Below, piece by piece: positions 39,252 to 51,518 of a DNA stretch of 64,000 nucleotides. Position numbers and translations under genes: made by a program. The stretch comes from Panagrolaimus kolymaensis (taxonomy: Eukaryota; Nematoda; Chromadorea; Rhabditida; Panagrolaimidae), in NCBI GenBank assembly GCA_028622995.1, contig JAJQJQ010000018.1:3906001-3970000 (forward strand), written 5' to 3'. The notes below the pieces were generated by a model that was not told where the DNA came from, made no database searches, and worked only from the letters and a program-made list of their open reading frames with translations. Each line of letters begins with the position of its first letter. The first letter of the stretch is position 1.

Positions 39252-41127
39252 AATCGAAAAAAAAAGTTTCTCTAAAATTATAAGAGTTAATAATTAATAA
39301 ATTAACTTTGTTTCTTTTTATAATTTTGGTTAAAAATTGTATGTAGCTAGTAATAACATTTATTTGTTCAGAATTTATATATTTGTGGATGTAAATGAAA
39401 ATTAATAAACTTTAAAATATTATAACCTTTATATTTTTACATTTTGGCTTCAAAGAGTAAAAAAATGTTTTGGAAGAATAATAAAGAGTAAAACTTTACG
39501 ACAGAGAAGTTCCTGCTGCTTTGTTCTTTGTTTTTTTTTTTTGATGAAGGTGAAACATTTTTTTGACTCAAATAAAAAAGTGTGCGTTTTTTCTAGACCT
39601 TTCTTTCTTTTAAGAGCGAGACGTTTCTAAAACGAGGAAAGCTATCAATTATGCAAAAAGATGGGGTGGAGAAAAAGGGGAACTTCGATATTTTTATGAC
39701 TCTTTTGAAGCTGAAATTTTGAGAGAAGTAAAAATAAAATAAAAATTTTTTCAAAACCAAACTATTTGTGTTGATAAATTTTAAAATTTAAATTTTTTTT
39801 AATTTGCCTGATTTTTCTTATTTGTGTTCGAATCAAATAAAGCAATTAGAGCTTTTTGGTGTTTTTCACGCTGATCTTTTAGCGGCTTTTACAATAGCAA
39901 TTTTTTGTTGTGCTTCAATACAAAAATAAAAGGTTAATCATCATCACAAACATAAAAAATGGTTAACAAAAGTTGATAATAGGCTTATTGAGATTTTATG
40001 TATTTTTTACTTTCTTATCATTGTTCTGGCAATTTTATTTTATTACATTATCGATTTGAACTTAGCAGCATTTAGTTTTACTTCCAACTTCTAAAAACTT
40101 TATTTGACTCTTTTTTTGTTGGTGGGTGAAATGAATTAAGAACATCTGTAAAACTTTTCTTTTTTTCCATAAAATGGAAAATATGATATCATTCCTCTTA
40201 CTCATTGCCTTTAAATTTGGGCTGTGCTTTTAATAGATAAATCGAATTGGAAAAACCCCTTTGTTTCCGGACATCCTTGTTATGGAAAATGCTTTAATTT
40301 TTCATTCCATTTGAGTTTTGATTTTTTTCTTCTACTTTTTTACGTAACTTTTTTCCTTCATCTCTCGTTGATTTTATTTTTTGTGTTAATTCCTATGAAT
40401 ATTTGTGTAAGTCCTTTGGTTGCTGTTGCTTCCGTTGACTTAAATCGTTTTTTTCTTTTTCCATCGTTTACGAAATACACTGCAATGCAATATTCGTATC
40501 ATACCTGACCACTTTGAGTACAAGTTTCTTATAGAATCATCAAAAGTGAGGTAAATTTCCTTCTTGGTGTATCGGTTTTAGTCTTTTTTTCTCTTTCTCA
40601 TTTCTTTCTGGTTTTTTGATTGTTACACGATGCTTGCTGGCTGACTTCTCTCGTAGTTCTTCGATCAGAGAGGTAAGCTTTGGAAACAACAAGAAACGTT
40701 TCTTAGACATTTTTTTCTCTTCCTTTTTGATATGAGAAAACATTTTCATGCGCCTGTTTATGGGCAAAACGATGAGTGAAAGACAAGACACGTTAATGTT
40801 TCCTATATTTTTTTGCGAGTGGTGCTCCTCTCACTTTCTCCATCAGGACGTGCATACATATACACACACGCACAAAATACAATAGCAAATCAACAAAGGA
40901 AGAAAAAAACAGAAAAAAATAACAATGTGAACAATTTCTTTCTTTTTGTGCTTAGATCATCATTTATAGCGCTGCCGCTGTGATACCCGTGATTTGTACT
41001 TGTTCGTTTTCGTCGTCCCATTGCCTTTTTTGTTTTCAACTCGTTTTTTTAAACTATAATAGAAAAAATAAAATAGATATTGTTATTGGTTTTAGCTTCA
41101 GTTCAAACACGACAATTACAACGTGTA
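39252..41127. other. Intergenic upstream of STIM
   Basis: Nearly 1.9 kb of T-rich sequence. A TTTTAG acceptor at 41090-41095, 32 bp before the STIM ATG, is a probable spliced-leader site. Open frames at 40224-40508 (+) and 40540-40791 (-) are low complexity and not called. Confidence 0.45.
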
Positions 41128-43723
41128 ATGCGGGTTTTATGGACTATAAGTATATTCATTCTTATCACATCGAACTATAATGTATTGGGTGCTGAAAAAC
41201 CTAAGGTGACAAGAAGTATGTTTTCCATATTTTGCTTATATTTCCCTCCTTTAAAATATTTTTGAATTCATTTTTAGATGTTGAGATAACAGCTGATGAC
41301 GAAAAAGTGCGTGATCCATCTGGATATGAAGCTATTAAAGAATTACATCGATTGATGGATGATGATCAAAGTGGTTCTATTGACAGATTTGAATCAACTG
41401 ATGTAAACCCTTTTATCGTTTTTTATTTGATCATCGTCTTTAAAGTCTTTTTTAGTTTTTACAAGAAGATTTAAAGCTAACGGGAAATGATAGAACTAGA
41501 CGAGAGAGAGCTTTTCATCATGATGATGATTCCATTACTGTTGATGATATGTGGGAAAGTTGGTTTGAATCCGAAGAGCGAAGTTGGGATGAACAAACCC
41601 TTACTAAATGGCTTGTAAATGTCGTAAAATTGCCTCAATATGAAAAAAATTTTATTGATAAGAAAGTTACGGGTATAGCACTTCCAAGGTAACTAAGAAT
41701 ATATATATATATTTGAACTGTGCTTTTACTTATATTTTTTTTAGAATGGCCATACAAAATTCTTCTTATTTGGCGTCTATTCTTGGAATAAAAAATTTTG
41801 TTCATCGTCAAAAGCTTCAATTAAAAGCTTTGGATGTTGTTTTATTTGGATTCCATGAAATTCCAACTTCTCGAGCAAAAGATATTGCCGTGGCTGTTAT
41901 GACTATTGCTTGTTTGGTTTTGGGTTATTTGCTTACATTATCTCATAAAAAAAGTAAACAACAAGTTGAAGAATTGAGTAAAAAGTTAACTGAAATAAAA
42001 AGCATGGAAACTGATTTTGAAGGAGCTCAAGACAAGTAAGCAAATTTCTTTTTTATGGCTACTTTATTTTATGGATTCTTCCTTTTAGATTTCCTAATAC
42101 AGCTGAAGTTGATCAATTAAAAAAGAAACTTGAAGATTATGAAAAATCCGTTATTGATTCAGAAGGCATGACTTACACCCTTCAACCCCTTCTTCGACGA
42201 ACGTATGACATGGAATTAAGTTGCATAAATGAAAAGAAATTAGAATGTATGAAGGAGATGAAAGAAGCGAGAGAATTTGTTGATAAAATGCGTAGAAATA
42301 AATTAGGTATAATGAATTCATTAAAATTAGCTACCGGTGCCACCGCTGCTGGAACTGATGCTGTTGATGCTAAAGTTTTTTCACTCAAGTATGGCTTATC
42401 TTTTTGGATGAGAAAGGGAGAGGAAGAAATTGATATTTTTTAGACAAAGAATGGAAAAAATCAAAACTGCTATGGATGAATGCCATCAACGTTGGGTGGA
42501 AATTGAATCATTGTGCGGGTTTTCCATTGTTGGGTCATACGGTAGGTTTAGAATGAATTCTTGTGGCTTCTATTTTAGTTGCTTTTTTTTTCTTTTGCTT
42601 TGTCATAAGTTTTTCTGTTTTTTCTTTTCTTTTTGCAAACTGCAATGATGCATATTTGTTTTTTGTTTTATTTTTCTAACACTGTTTCTAAAAGTTAGTT
42701 TTTAACTTGGAGGTTTTTGTATACTCTTTTAGGCATTGATCGGGTGTTACCTAAAATGAGTGTTGTAAGCAATTTTATGCCAGTCCAACCAACTCATGAC
42801 CATCATATGGCTTATCCAAGAATTCGAAACGTGGATGATTATAGTATTTCCAATTACAGCCAACGTGCTGCATCATCATACAAATATGCTTCCTCGAATG
42901 CTACTTCTTCCAGCGATGATGCAGAAATTTGATAATTTGTTGCTTCCATTAATTGATGATACTATTTTTATATTTTTCTTTTACAAACAAAATATTTTTT
43001 AATGAATTTTCTATTCCCTTTTCATCTCTTTTTTCCTATTGTTTTTACACACATTTTATAGCAACACAAAAACAAGTTTAATCATTGCAGTTTGTATATG
43101 TTTTTATCCTTTGTAAAGCAAAATAATTCATTTTGTTACTTTATTCTACTATTATTTGTTATACTTTCTTTATGCAGGCGCAGTTTCACCCACAATAAAT
43201 GGCAATGGACCAATGGTTTCAAGAATGTCATCACCCAAATTATCGGCAAATGGGTCACGTAAACATTCACCGCCCAATATCAAACCAACTCCATCCTATC
43301 CTCCAAGCTTCTTTGCCGCATCACCAAATTCAACCTTTTCTTCAGATATGTCACCTCCACCTTCCATAAATTCAATAAACTCATCTTTCGTGAAGTATGC
43401 ACTTTATTTATTTTTATTGCTTTCCTTATCGTTAATTTTTTCTAAGTTTTTTATTATCCAATTTCATTTCTTAACTTTTTTTTCGTTGTCAAAGTTCATA
43501 GAACGATTAAAGCTTTTTATTTGTTTGTTTGCACTCAAATTAACTTTTGCTTTTTTTAATTTTCAGATCCGAATTATCTTCATTAAAAAATGTGGCTCAA
43601 CAAAAAATTAATCCTCAATTATCCGATGATACAAATTCTTTGTCGAGTAGCAAAAGTTCATCATCAATTTCAAAAAAATTTTCAAATATTTTTAAAAAGC
43701 AAAAATCATCAGTTAAACTTTAA
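41128..43723 (+). CDS. stim-1: STIM: ER calcium sensor of store-operated calcium entry
   Basis: Common exons are 41128-41215, 41278-41402, 41456-41688, 41745-42035, 42089-42388 and 42444-42541. The form described here continues in 43178-43394 and 43567-43723 (502 aa). A signal peptide ([19 protein letters not shown]) places the N-terminus in the ER lumen. A canonical EF hand ([12 protein letters not shown]) is followed by a SAM domain ([22 protein letters not shown]), one membrane helix ([17 protein letters not shown]), coiled coil and the SOAR/CAD Orai-activating region ending in [15 protein letters not shown]. The tail is Ser/Pro-rich and ends in a lysine-rich segment ([16 protein letters not shown]), as in vertebrate STIM1, where it binds phosphoinositides at the plasma membrane. 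Calcium loss from the EF hand drives oligomerisation and Orai opening. In C. elegans STIM-1 is needed in gonad sheath and spermatheca. Confidence 0.93.
42733..42932 (+). CDS. stim-1: Alternative terminal exon of STIM (no polybasic tail)
   Basis: The exon ending at 42541 stops one base into a codon. The acceptor at 42731-42732 (CTCTTTTAG) opens an exon that completes Gly and reads [19 protein letters not shown] and onward to a stop at 42930-42932, giving a 444-aa protein. Human STIM1 also has Gly-Ile after the SOAR region. This exon and 43178-43394 use the same donor and same phase and are mutually exclusive. The encoded tail is Ser/Tyr/Asp-rich without the lysine cluster. Confidence 0.7.
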
Positions 43724-46505
43724 AATTTAAATATTTTTATGTTTTGTAAAAATTGTGTTATTTTTCTAGTCACGTTGTTTTTTAGAATTATTTAAATTAA
43801 GGAATTTTTCTTACTATTTTTTAAATACTTAAAATATGTTAGTTATACAGAGATGCATGCGTTTTAATTGTTTATTTTGCTAGAACTGAGAGAGGAGTGA
43901 GAAGGATGTAATTAGTGCCTTAAAATTTGCCAAGCTTTTTTTGTTCTGTTATTTCTTTACTTTACTTTAATTTTTAGAGATTTATTATTTGGAGAAAAAA
44001 AACTATGTTGTATTATTTACTCGGGTTAATTTGATTAATAAAAACTTGAATAACAAATAATGATAAAAATTGAATAAACATTTTTGTGTTATAAATCACT
44101 TCAAAGGGCCAAGGTGATTTTATATGGGCATATGTTTTCACTTACTCTACCATATCACAACTTGATTTGATCAAATAATGATTATTAAAGGTAAAAAAAG
44201 TGACACGGAAAATGATCTGTCACTTATTTATCTGCAAAAAGATAGCAGAGATCTTCACTATCTTGCGAGAAAGAAAAAATTTATTCGATTAGCGCATCAA
44301 ATATATCTTCTCCTCAACCAACAACACAACTTGTTATGACCTCGTAAGAGTAATGCGCGACTTGATTATGCAAGTTTATGGCCGCTTTTTTTTTTTGCTT
44401 TCTCATCAATCATAAATATGAGTTAAAAATATGGCAATTTGGCATGAGCGTTCAGTTGAGAGATAAACTCAAATAATGAACACTTTGATTATTGGCGTAG
44501 TAGAGTTGCCGAAGAAAAATAAGTTTAGGTTTTGCTTTAAGAAAGTTGTTGAGGCACACCAACCAATATGTTTGATACGAGATCGATGACGCAATAATAC
44601 AGTTTTCTTCTTCCCCTTTTTAATAAAATGTAATTACCGAGAAAAGACACAAATTTGCAGGTACCATAAATGAAAGACAAAAATATTCAAATTCCCTATG
44701 ACTCCATTTAAAGAAACTGGAAACCTTATGAACCGAATATTTTTGTATTAAAAACAAAAAGTCTTCTGATTAAATCGGACAAGGTGCTTAATAGAATTTC
44801 ATCTTTTGCAAACTTTACTATTTAAAAATTATATTTTGCTGATCTAAAGTATCATCCTTTCAGACTTTCGTTTATTTAATATTGTTTCACTAAAGTAAAA
44901 TTATATATTGCCTTTTTTGCTTTTCTTTCTTTTGACATCAGAGGTTTGTTTCTATTTTTCCAATTGCCTATTTAAAAGTCAACCTCATTCTCGCTCATTT
45001 TATTGAGAAAAAGAAAAGCGAAAAGCATTAGCAATGAAAAAGATGCTTGTTAATGAGTTTAGATAGATGCAATAAACAAAATCAAGCAGCAGCAATAATA
45101 TTGCGCGACGAATTGTCAATGAGACGATGACACAGTTGAAAATAAATGGCGCAGTCATCAAAGAAGCTAAATGATGTGCCAAAAACTGTCCATCAATGTT
45201 GCATTCTTTATTAAAAAAAGAAAGAATAAAAATGAGCAAAATCCCTGTGATCATTGCTTTATTCCGGAAATCTATTTAGATTTTGTATATTTTTAGGCCA
45301 TTGGCTTTAGGAAGTAGTTAAAGGATTTAAAATTTGTGTAAGCTTTAAATTTAAAAATAACTAAAAAAGACGAATGAGATTTTTAATTGTCGAGATAATT
45401 TGTATTTCTACTTTTCTGTATGAAATAAAATTCTAAAATTGCTATATAAATTTAGACTTTAATTTAGTTCATAAATGGATACAGTGAAAAGAGAAAAGCG
45501 ACTAATTATTTTCCTGTGCTTTATTCCAAATTAATTTTTTAGAGACAAATTTTTTCTCTTTTTTCCTTGAAGTAATATTCATTAATTTTTCTTAACATTG
45601 CATGCCCATTTTGCTATTTTATATCCTTAGCTTGTTTGTGTTTTTTATTTTTATTTAAACTAATTGTTGCTCATTTCGCACACAATTTATTTAGTATTTA
45701 GCAGCTTTTTTGAGAAAGAGAGATAGAGTCAATTTCAGAATCCAAAGCTTTAGTGAAAAAAGCAACTCCTTTCTTGACAGGCAATTAAATTAGTATTTCT
45801 TTTATTTTATTTAAAAAAATAAAAGCGAAAAATAAATGTGTCTTTAGAAATGCTATTTGAAATCGAGTAAATTCTTAAACAGCTTTTAATGTTTTTGAAT
45901 TTAATGTTGTTAGCTTTTTTTTATTCACCTTTGGCGCGTACTAACAGAATCAAAAAAATTTGGCTATATTTTTGGTTTATAATTAGATTTCAAAAAAAAA
46001 TTCCGCAATAACAAGAAGCCATAATATTTAAAATCAAAAAAGCGATATGTATGTATGACTCCGAAATCAGCAATTTTCATCATCATTTATTAAGGGAAAG
46101 GAAGATGATTGCAAGGCGGAGACTCTCTTTCTTTTTTCTCCTCCTTCCTTCAGATAGAGGGACATTTTACGGCCAATAAGGCAGTTAGAGAAAGAGGAGC
46201 ATACATTTCTTTATTTTTGCAACATCAAAAAAACTAGTCACTTTGAAAATTAAATACTCTAGGGCCTTCTACCGTAATTACTGAGGGGAAATTGAGGAGA
46301 AGTACGCCCCTTTTAAACAATGTTGTTTTTTTGTAAAAACATGATGCCTAAGGGTTTTAGAGTTTTTTATATTTGTGATTGTTTTTTTCTAACCCGTGTT
46401 TACACTTGTTTTTGTTTTGATTTTAAAAGTGATTATCTAATAACCGATTACAGTATCTCCTGGCAGTGCGTTGTTGCCATTTGAAATTTTTGATTTTTTT
46501 TTTCA
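43724..46505. other. Long intergenic region between STIM and engrailed
   Basis: About 2.8 kb with no defensible gene. It has more mixed composition around 44.1-45.2 kb, including WGATAR sites at 44228, 44240, 44258 and 44461 and short inverted repeats (GTGACA/TGTCAC, AAGATAG/CTATCTT). This is a plausible enhancer region for engrailed, by position only. Confidence 0.45.
44200..44466. promoter_or_regulatory. Candidate GATA-factor site cluster
   Basis: Four WGATAR matches (44228-44233 and 44258-44263 on minus; 44240-44245 and 44461-44466 on plus) lie within 240 bp. Two short inverted repeats sit in the same place. Such sites are common by chance in AT-rich DNA, so the call rests on clustering and on position 2 kb upstream of engrailed. 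Confidence 0.3.
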
Positions 46506-48336
46506 ATGCTGTCTGAAAGCTGCGCATCTTCGTCTTCCGATGGCGCGGCATCGCCTGATACTCTTGGAAATTTATCCATACGAAGTTATGCCAACAGTTC
46601 AACTTCATCTTCATCATCCTCACCTTCAGGACTTAAATTTAGCATCGATAGCATCCTTCAACCTTCATTTGGAAAGGTTCGTTAATTTTTTCGCTTTGCT
46701 TTCATTCTTTGATTCGGGTGATTAGAATTCCCCTTCTTTTGCTATTAATTTTATTTATTTTTTCTATCCTTTTTAATGAATTTTTTAATTTCTTTCGCAA
46801 ACGGCAATTAGTTAGTTACTATTAGATTATAATCATAAGGGCGCGAGATTAGAGTTTTTTTTTCTGGCAGTCGCCGCTACTAACTATAGCGGTTTGATTG
46901 AAGTTTTTTCGACATTAAAATTAATTTCTCTTTGATTTCCGGCTTTGATAATACTTTCACAAACACGGAGGGGGGCTGTGATTCTATATGTAATCTTACT
47001 TTTCAAAAAAAAAATGTTTGTTATTTTTAGAGATTGCCGAATAATCTCCCACTCTTACAGCTTCGTTCATCGAATCATCCACCCGCTGTGACGCCGCCTT
47101 TAGCTTCTTCATTGCCTGCATGGATTTACTGTACTCGATATTCGGATCGTCCAAGTTCTGGTAGTTCTTTTAATTATTTTTTTTAGTGAATACGAAAGCA
47201 CTTAAAAGTCTTAGTTTCAGGCCCACGTATGAGAAAAACTAAACGTAGTAGTAAAGGAGGAGTATGCCATCAAATTGAAGAAGAAAAGCGGCCAAGAACT
47301 GCATTTACAGCAGATCAATTAGAAAGATTAAAAAAGCAATTTATTGATAACAAATATCTCACTGAAAAACGTCGGCAAGAACTTGCACATGAACTTGGTC
47401 TAAATGAATCTCAAATAAAAATATGGTTTCAGGTAAGAAAACAAAAATTTCAAATATACAGAATTATTTTGAACGGTTAATTCAAAAAAATTTCAAATAT
47501 TTTTTGTTTTACTTTGCCGCTTTTTTCTTGTTCCCATAACTTTGTCTTCTCATCATGTTATTTGAACACCTGCTGCTGCTTCATCATTCAATCAAACAAA
47601 TAGCCAAATCTGTCGTCTATCAAATAAGAAGAATGATCTTCCATTTTTTCCTTCTTTTGCGCTGCATAAAAAGTATTTATGTTTTTCATGTTCTTTCTCC
47701 TTTCTTTTTTTTCTCATCTCTAATTTTCCTCATCATCATTTATTGTTGTTAACACGATGGCGTCCCGAAATATATATATAAATATTTTTTATTGCTAACA
47801 GCAATAACTACTACTAACGAGGGCCGGTTTTATCGCTCCTCTCTTCTATTCGACTGGCCTTCATCTTCTTCTTTCTTTTCTCTCTTTTTACACGCTCATT
47901 TGTAAATGAGCCCTTTTGGCGTTGTTGTTAACTCAAAAGATTATGATCTTGATTTTTTTTTCTCTTCTCTCTTTCATTCGGTTTTGGTCCTCCTGTTGTT
48001 CGCGCAAAAAATAAAAAGAAGAAAGTCGGAATGCTTTGGCGCTATGACTTTTTTTAAACGTACATACGTAAAAACTCATTATCGCTCGTTTCACCAAAAT
48101 TTTCTTGTTTTGATTAAACTAATTTAGGTATCAAACAAAAACAAAAAAAAAGCATACTGTAATATAAAAAAATTCAAAGATAATAAAATCATTTATTTGT
48201 TGTTTTTCAGAATAAACGAGCAAAACTAAAGAAAACTGGAGTACATCGACCCTCATTGGCTTTACATCTCATGGCTCAAGGGCTTTATAATCATCATGCA
48301 TCAGGAAATTCAACAGTTTTGACATCACAAATGTAA
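46506..48336 (+). CDS. ceh-16: Engrailed homeodomain transcription factor
   Basis: Four exons (46506-46676, 47031-47160, 47221-47432, 48211-48336) encode 212 aa. All engrailed homology regions are visible: EH1 repressor motif FSIDSIL, EH2 [19 protein letters not shown], the homeodomain [19 protein letters not shown]...[16 protein letters not shown] with Gln50, and EH5 [16 protein letters not shown]1 recruits Groucho/UNC-37; EH2 contacts PBX/CEH-20. In C. elegans the orthologue CEH-16 controls seam cell identity. The protein is short compared with insect engrailed because the N-terminus is reduced to a Ser-rich stretch. The third intron is long (47433-48210) and splits the homeodomain exactly between Gln50 and Asn51. 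Confidence 0.95.
46677..47030 (+). other. First intron of engrailed
   Basis: A 354-bp intron with a hairpin-forming segment CCGCTA...TAGCGG (about 46874-46892). No coding content is seen. Confidence 0.5.
47433..48210 (+). other. Long intron inside the homeobox
   Basis: At 778 bp this is far longer than the usual 45-60 bp introns of the window. It is pyrimidine-rich, with an ATATATATATA run near 47771. It may hold regulatory sequence for engrailed; nothing is recognised. Confidence 0.6.
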
Positions 48337-49753
48337 AACGAAGAAAAAAATTCATTAAATATATTTATTAAGCCTTTGGAAAAAATGGTAAAATAACAAC
48401 ACTTCTTCATTCTTTTTATTTGATCTCCCAAAAAATGCCAAAAATGCGTCTGTTTAAAATTGGAACCAAAAAGCATTGTCTGCATAATCCCCCTATTTTC
48501 TTTGCTATCTCAAGTTTATATTTTTATATATTTCTTATTTTTTTCATTGTGTGCCAAAAAAAAGTATTATAAAATTCGTGCTTATTTTTTATTCCCTTTC
48601 CTTCAGTCATTGATTAGAATTTTTATATACAGAGTTTCTTTGCTTTTTCTAATATAATTTTTTTATAAACATTATTTAATTTTTTGTCTTCTGTTTTATA
48701 ACTTTTTTTTTGATTTTTGTGTTGTTTAGAAAAAAACATGTTTGTGTCAAAAATAAATAAATTAGTGTGATATGAATAAAAATAAAAGAACAGTTTTACT
48801 TACCCATATTTAAATTGTGCTAATCTATCTAGGAAAGAAAATAAAAATGTTTAATTATATTTTATAAAAAGTTAAGTGGCCTCAAGAAATAATAAAACTT
48901 ATTATCTTTTTTACTTTCATTTTAAACATTTGAGTTTGTTTTTTATTGGAAGTTTTTTTGTTGTGGCGGCGACGACGGCGCAGGGTTTTTATCGTACATG
49001 ATAAAATAAAGAAAAATAATAAAATTTATCTGTTTTTTTTTTTGTTGCTGCATGGTTTATTCGTTCTGAAAAAGAGAATTGAAAATGTTTTAAACTTTCA
49101 AAAACCAATAGATTAAGCTTTGAATATTTGGAAGGGAAACCATTTTGCTCTTTATTTTTCGTTGTTGTTTTTTTTTAAAGCCAAGCAAACCTTTTTTTTT
49201 GAAGCTTTTAGTAACTTTGGTTTCCCCTATTAGCTTTCAAGAAACAAAGCTAGCATTTATCTTATTTTTTAAACATATGCTTGTTTCCGACAATCTTAAA
49301 GAAAAAAAGCTATCCATTTTTTCAAGGTTTTTTTTCTTGCTAAATTTGGAGAAAAAAACGTTTTGTTAAAATTGCGTAAATTTTACTTCCTTTCATCTTT
49401 TTTTCCCTCTATCCATCCAATAGTAATAGTAGCTGCTGTATCACTAACATCTATCTTTTTTTCGGTGGTTAATTTTTTGGCATGTAAAGTTGCTCTTACG
49501 GCTGCTGCTGTTGTTGCTGTTTAGCCCTTTCTATCCTGTCAAACACCGAAATATTTCACACTTTTATTTTTTTATTTATTTTTTTTCATTGGGCTCGATA
49601 ATTTTATAAGTAGGTCCTAATTGAATCGTTTTTCTTTTCCACTATTACGCTTCAAAAGATTTTGTGCTTTTTCAGCAATAAACACTCAGCGAGAAAAAAA
49701 ATGCTGTTGACAACTTATCGCTAGAAATATTTTTTTTAGCGCCATAAAGCAAA
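48337..49753. other. Intergenic
   Basis: Between engrailed and the GPCR gene. AATAAA occurs near 48752 and 48775. T-runs dominate, and short open frames lack motifs. Confidence 0.5.
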
Positions 49754-51518
49754 ATGACGACGTCCACCACCATAGCCGCCATTGTTGCGGCTGCTAAATT
49801 TGAAGATGTTGAAGATGAATGTATATTTTTTGCTTGTTATTTAACTCCATTTTCATCCATTTATGATCGAATACATATCCCTTTATCCGCCTTAATATGT
49901 ATATTTGGAAGCTTTTCAAATGTAATCAATGTTATTATTTTAACCAGGTATTTATTTTACGAAGACTTCTTATAAAAGTTTCATTTTCACTTTTTTCTCG
50001 AATTTTCTTTTTTTTTATTGTCATTATTTTGCCAGCTTCTTTTGCCATTTACAGAAGTTGAACTTCTAAACTTTAAAGTTGCAAAAAAGTTCCAAATTTG
50101 TAACAAAACAATTTTATAATCTCTTTTAAACTTTTTATAATTTAATTACAGGAAGGAAATGCTTACGCCCATAAACGTCCTCCTTACTGGGTTATCAACT
50201 GCACAATTCCTATTAGCACTTAATTATTTAATATTTTTGGCTATTGAACAACTTAAACTTTTATGGTAAGTGCAAACTCTACAAACACTAAATGTCACGA
50301 AAAATAAATTTATCCATGCATAAAATAATAACCAATTTTTTTAGTTACGAATTCCCGTGGTCATATAGTGTTGCTGTTTACAGATTTTTTAATGTAAATT
50401 TAAACATTGTTTTTCATACAGGTATGAAAAGAAATAATATGATTGCATAAATTAAACAAAATTTTAAATTTTTTTAAGTAGCTTTTGCACATACAATTGT
50501 AGTGGCCATTTTTCGATATGGTGCAATTAAATGGCCAATCGCAGCCAATCGAACTTTATTACAAAATAAAACAGCTTTGTATGCATCTTTAGCAGTTTGG
50601 CATGTGGTACCTATTCTTTGCATACCTGTATTTCTTTCATCCAAGGTTAATAATTTTAATACCTATATTTAATCCTTTTCTAAAGCCGATAGTAACTCTC
50701 TTTCTTTAGGTGGCTGAAACACAGGGGATATTAGAATGTCATTTGAAAAAAATGTATGATCTTAATTATTCTCAAAATTCCACCCTTGTCGCAGGAATAT
50801 TTTGGATGTTTGGAATTGTTTTGAAGTTAATCCCCAGCCTTGTGTTGTCAATATTTTTAATTCTATTGATCAAGTAAGCTTTTTTTTGTTGTTTTGAATA
50901 ATTCATAATTTATTTTTTATCAAAAACAAACAAACATCAGAAAAAAATTAAATTGTTAAAACTTTTGAAGGTCATTGAAACGTGTAGAGCGGAGACGTCA
51001 AATCGGCTTTTCAAACTCTCCAAAATATTCAAAAAACAATGGTGATGTTTTAAATAGTCATCAAGTTTTGATTTCGCCTAATTCCGTCGGGAGTAATCGC
51101 TGCAATGCAAGAATGATTGCAACTCAACGTACCACTCGTATGCTAATAGCCGTGATGATTTTATGTGTTAGTGTAAGTCAAATATAAAAAAATAAATATG
51201 ACATAACAAAAACACACAGAGGCTTAAAAACCCAAAACAAAATGACATTTCTTTTCTTTTTTTAAGGTTGAATTTCCGCATGGAATGTTAAACCTTTGCA
51301 CAGCAATATATGGAGAAAAATTCGGCATTATAATCTATGATCACTTAGGGTCCGTTATGGAAATGCTCACATTATTTTATAGTTCTGTAAGTTTCACACT
51401 ATATTGTGCAATGTCAAATGATTTTCAAAACACGTTTAAACGCATATTTTTTCAATGGTGGAGAAAAAAGGGTAATCGGTATGAATTGGAACCACAAAGT
51501 TGCACAACTTCTTTATGA
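49754..51518 (+). CDS. Peptide-type GPCR (DMSR/Srw-like)
   Basis: Seven exons (49754-49947, 50152-50265, 50345-50421, 50482-50645, 50710-50873, 50971-51172, 51267-51518) encode 388 aa. Seven hydrophobic segments are visible: LICIFGSFSNVINVIILTR (TM1), TPINVLLTGLSTAQFLLALNY (TM2), NLNIVFHTAFAHTIVVAIFRY (TM3), ASLAVWHVVPILCIPVFL (TM4), IFWMFGIVLKLIPSLVLSIF (TM5), TTRMLIAVMILCVSVEFPHGM (TM6) and LTLFYSSVSFTLYCAMSNDF (TM7). TM6 RTTRMLIAV...FPHGM and TM7 SVSFTLYC are typical of nematode DMSR/Srw receptors, which respond to FMRFamide-like neuropeptides. The TM3 end is FRY instead of DRY. No signal peptide; the N-terminus is short. The ligand is unknown. AATAAA at 51650-51655. Confidence 0.8.

Noticed and set aside
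41699..41710. AT dinucleotide run in a STIM intron
   Set aside because: Short simple repeat of a kind expected in AT-rich introns.
45000..45254. 84-aa hydrophobic open frame on the minus strand
   Set aside because: Hydrophobicity follows from A-rich plus strand; no domain, start context or exon partners.
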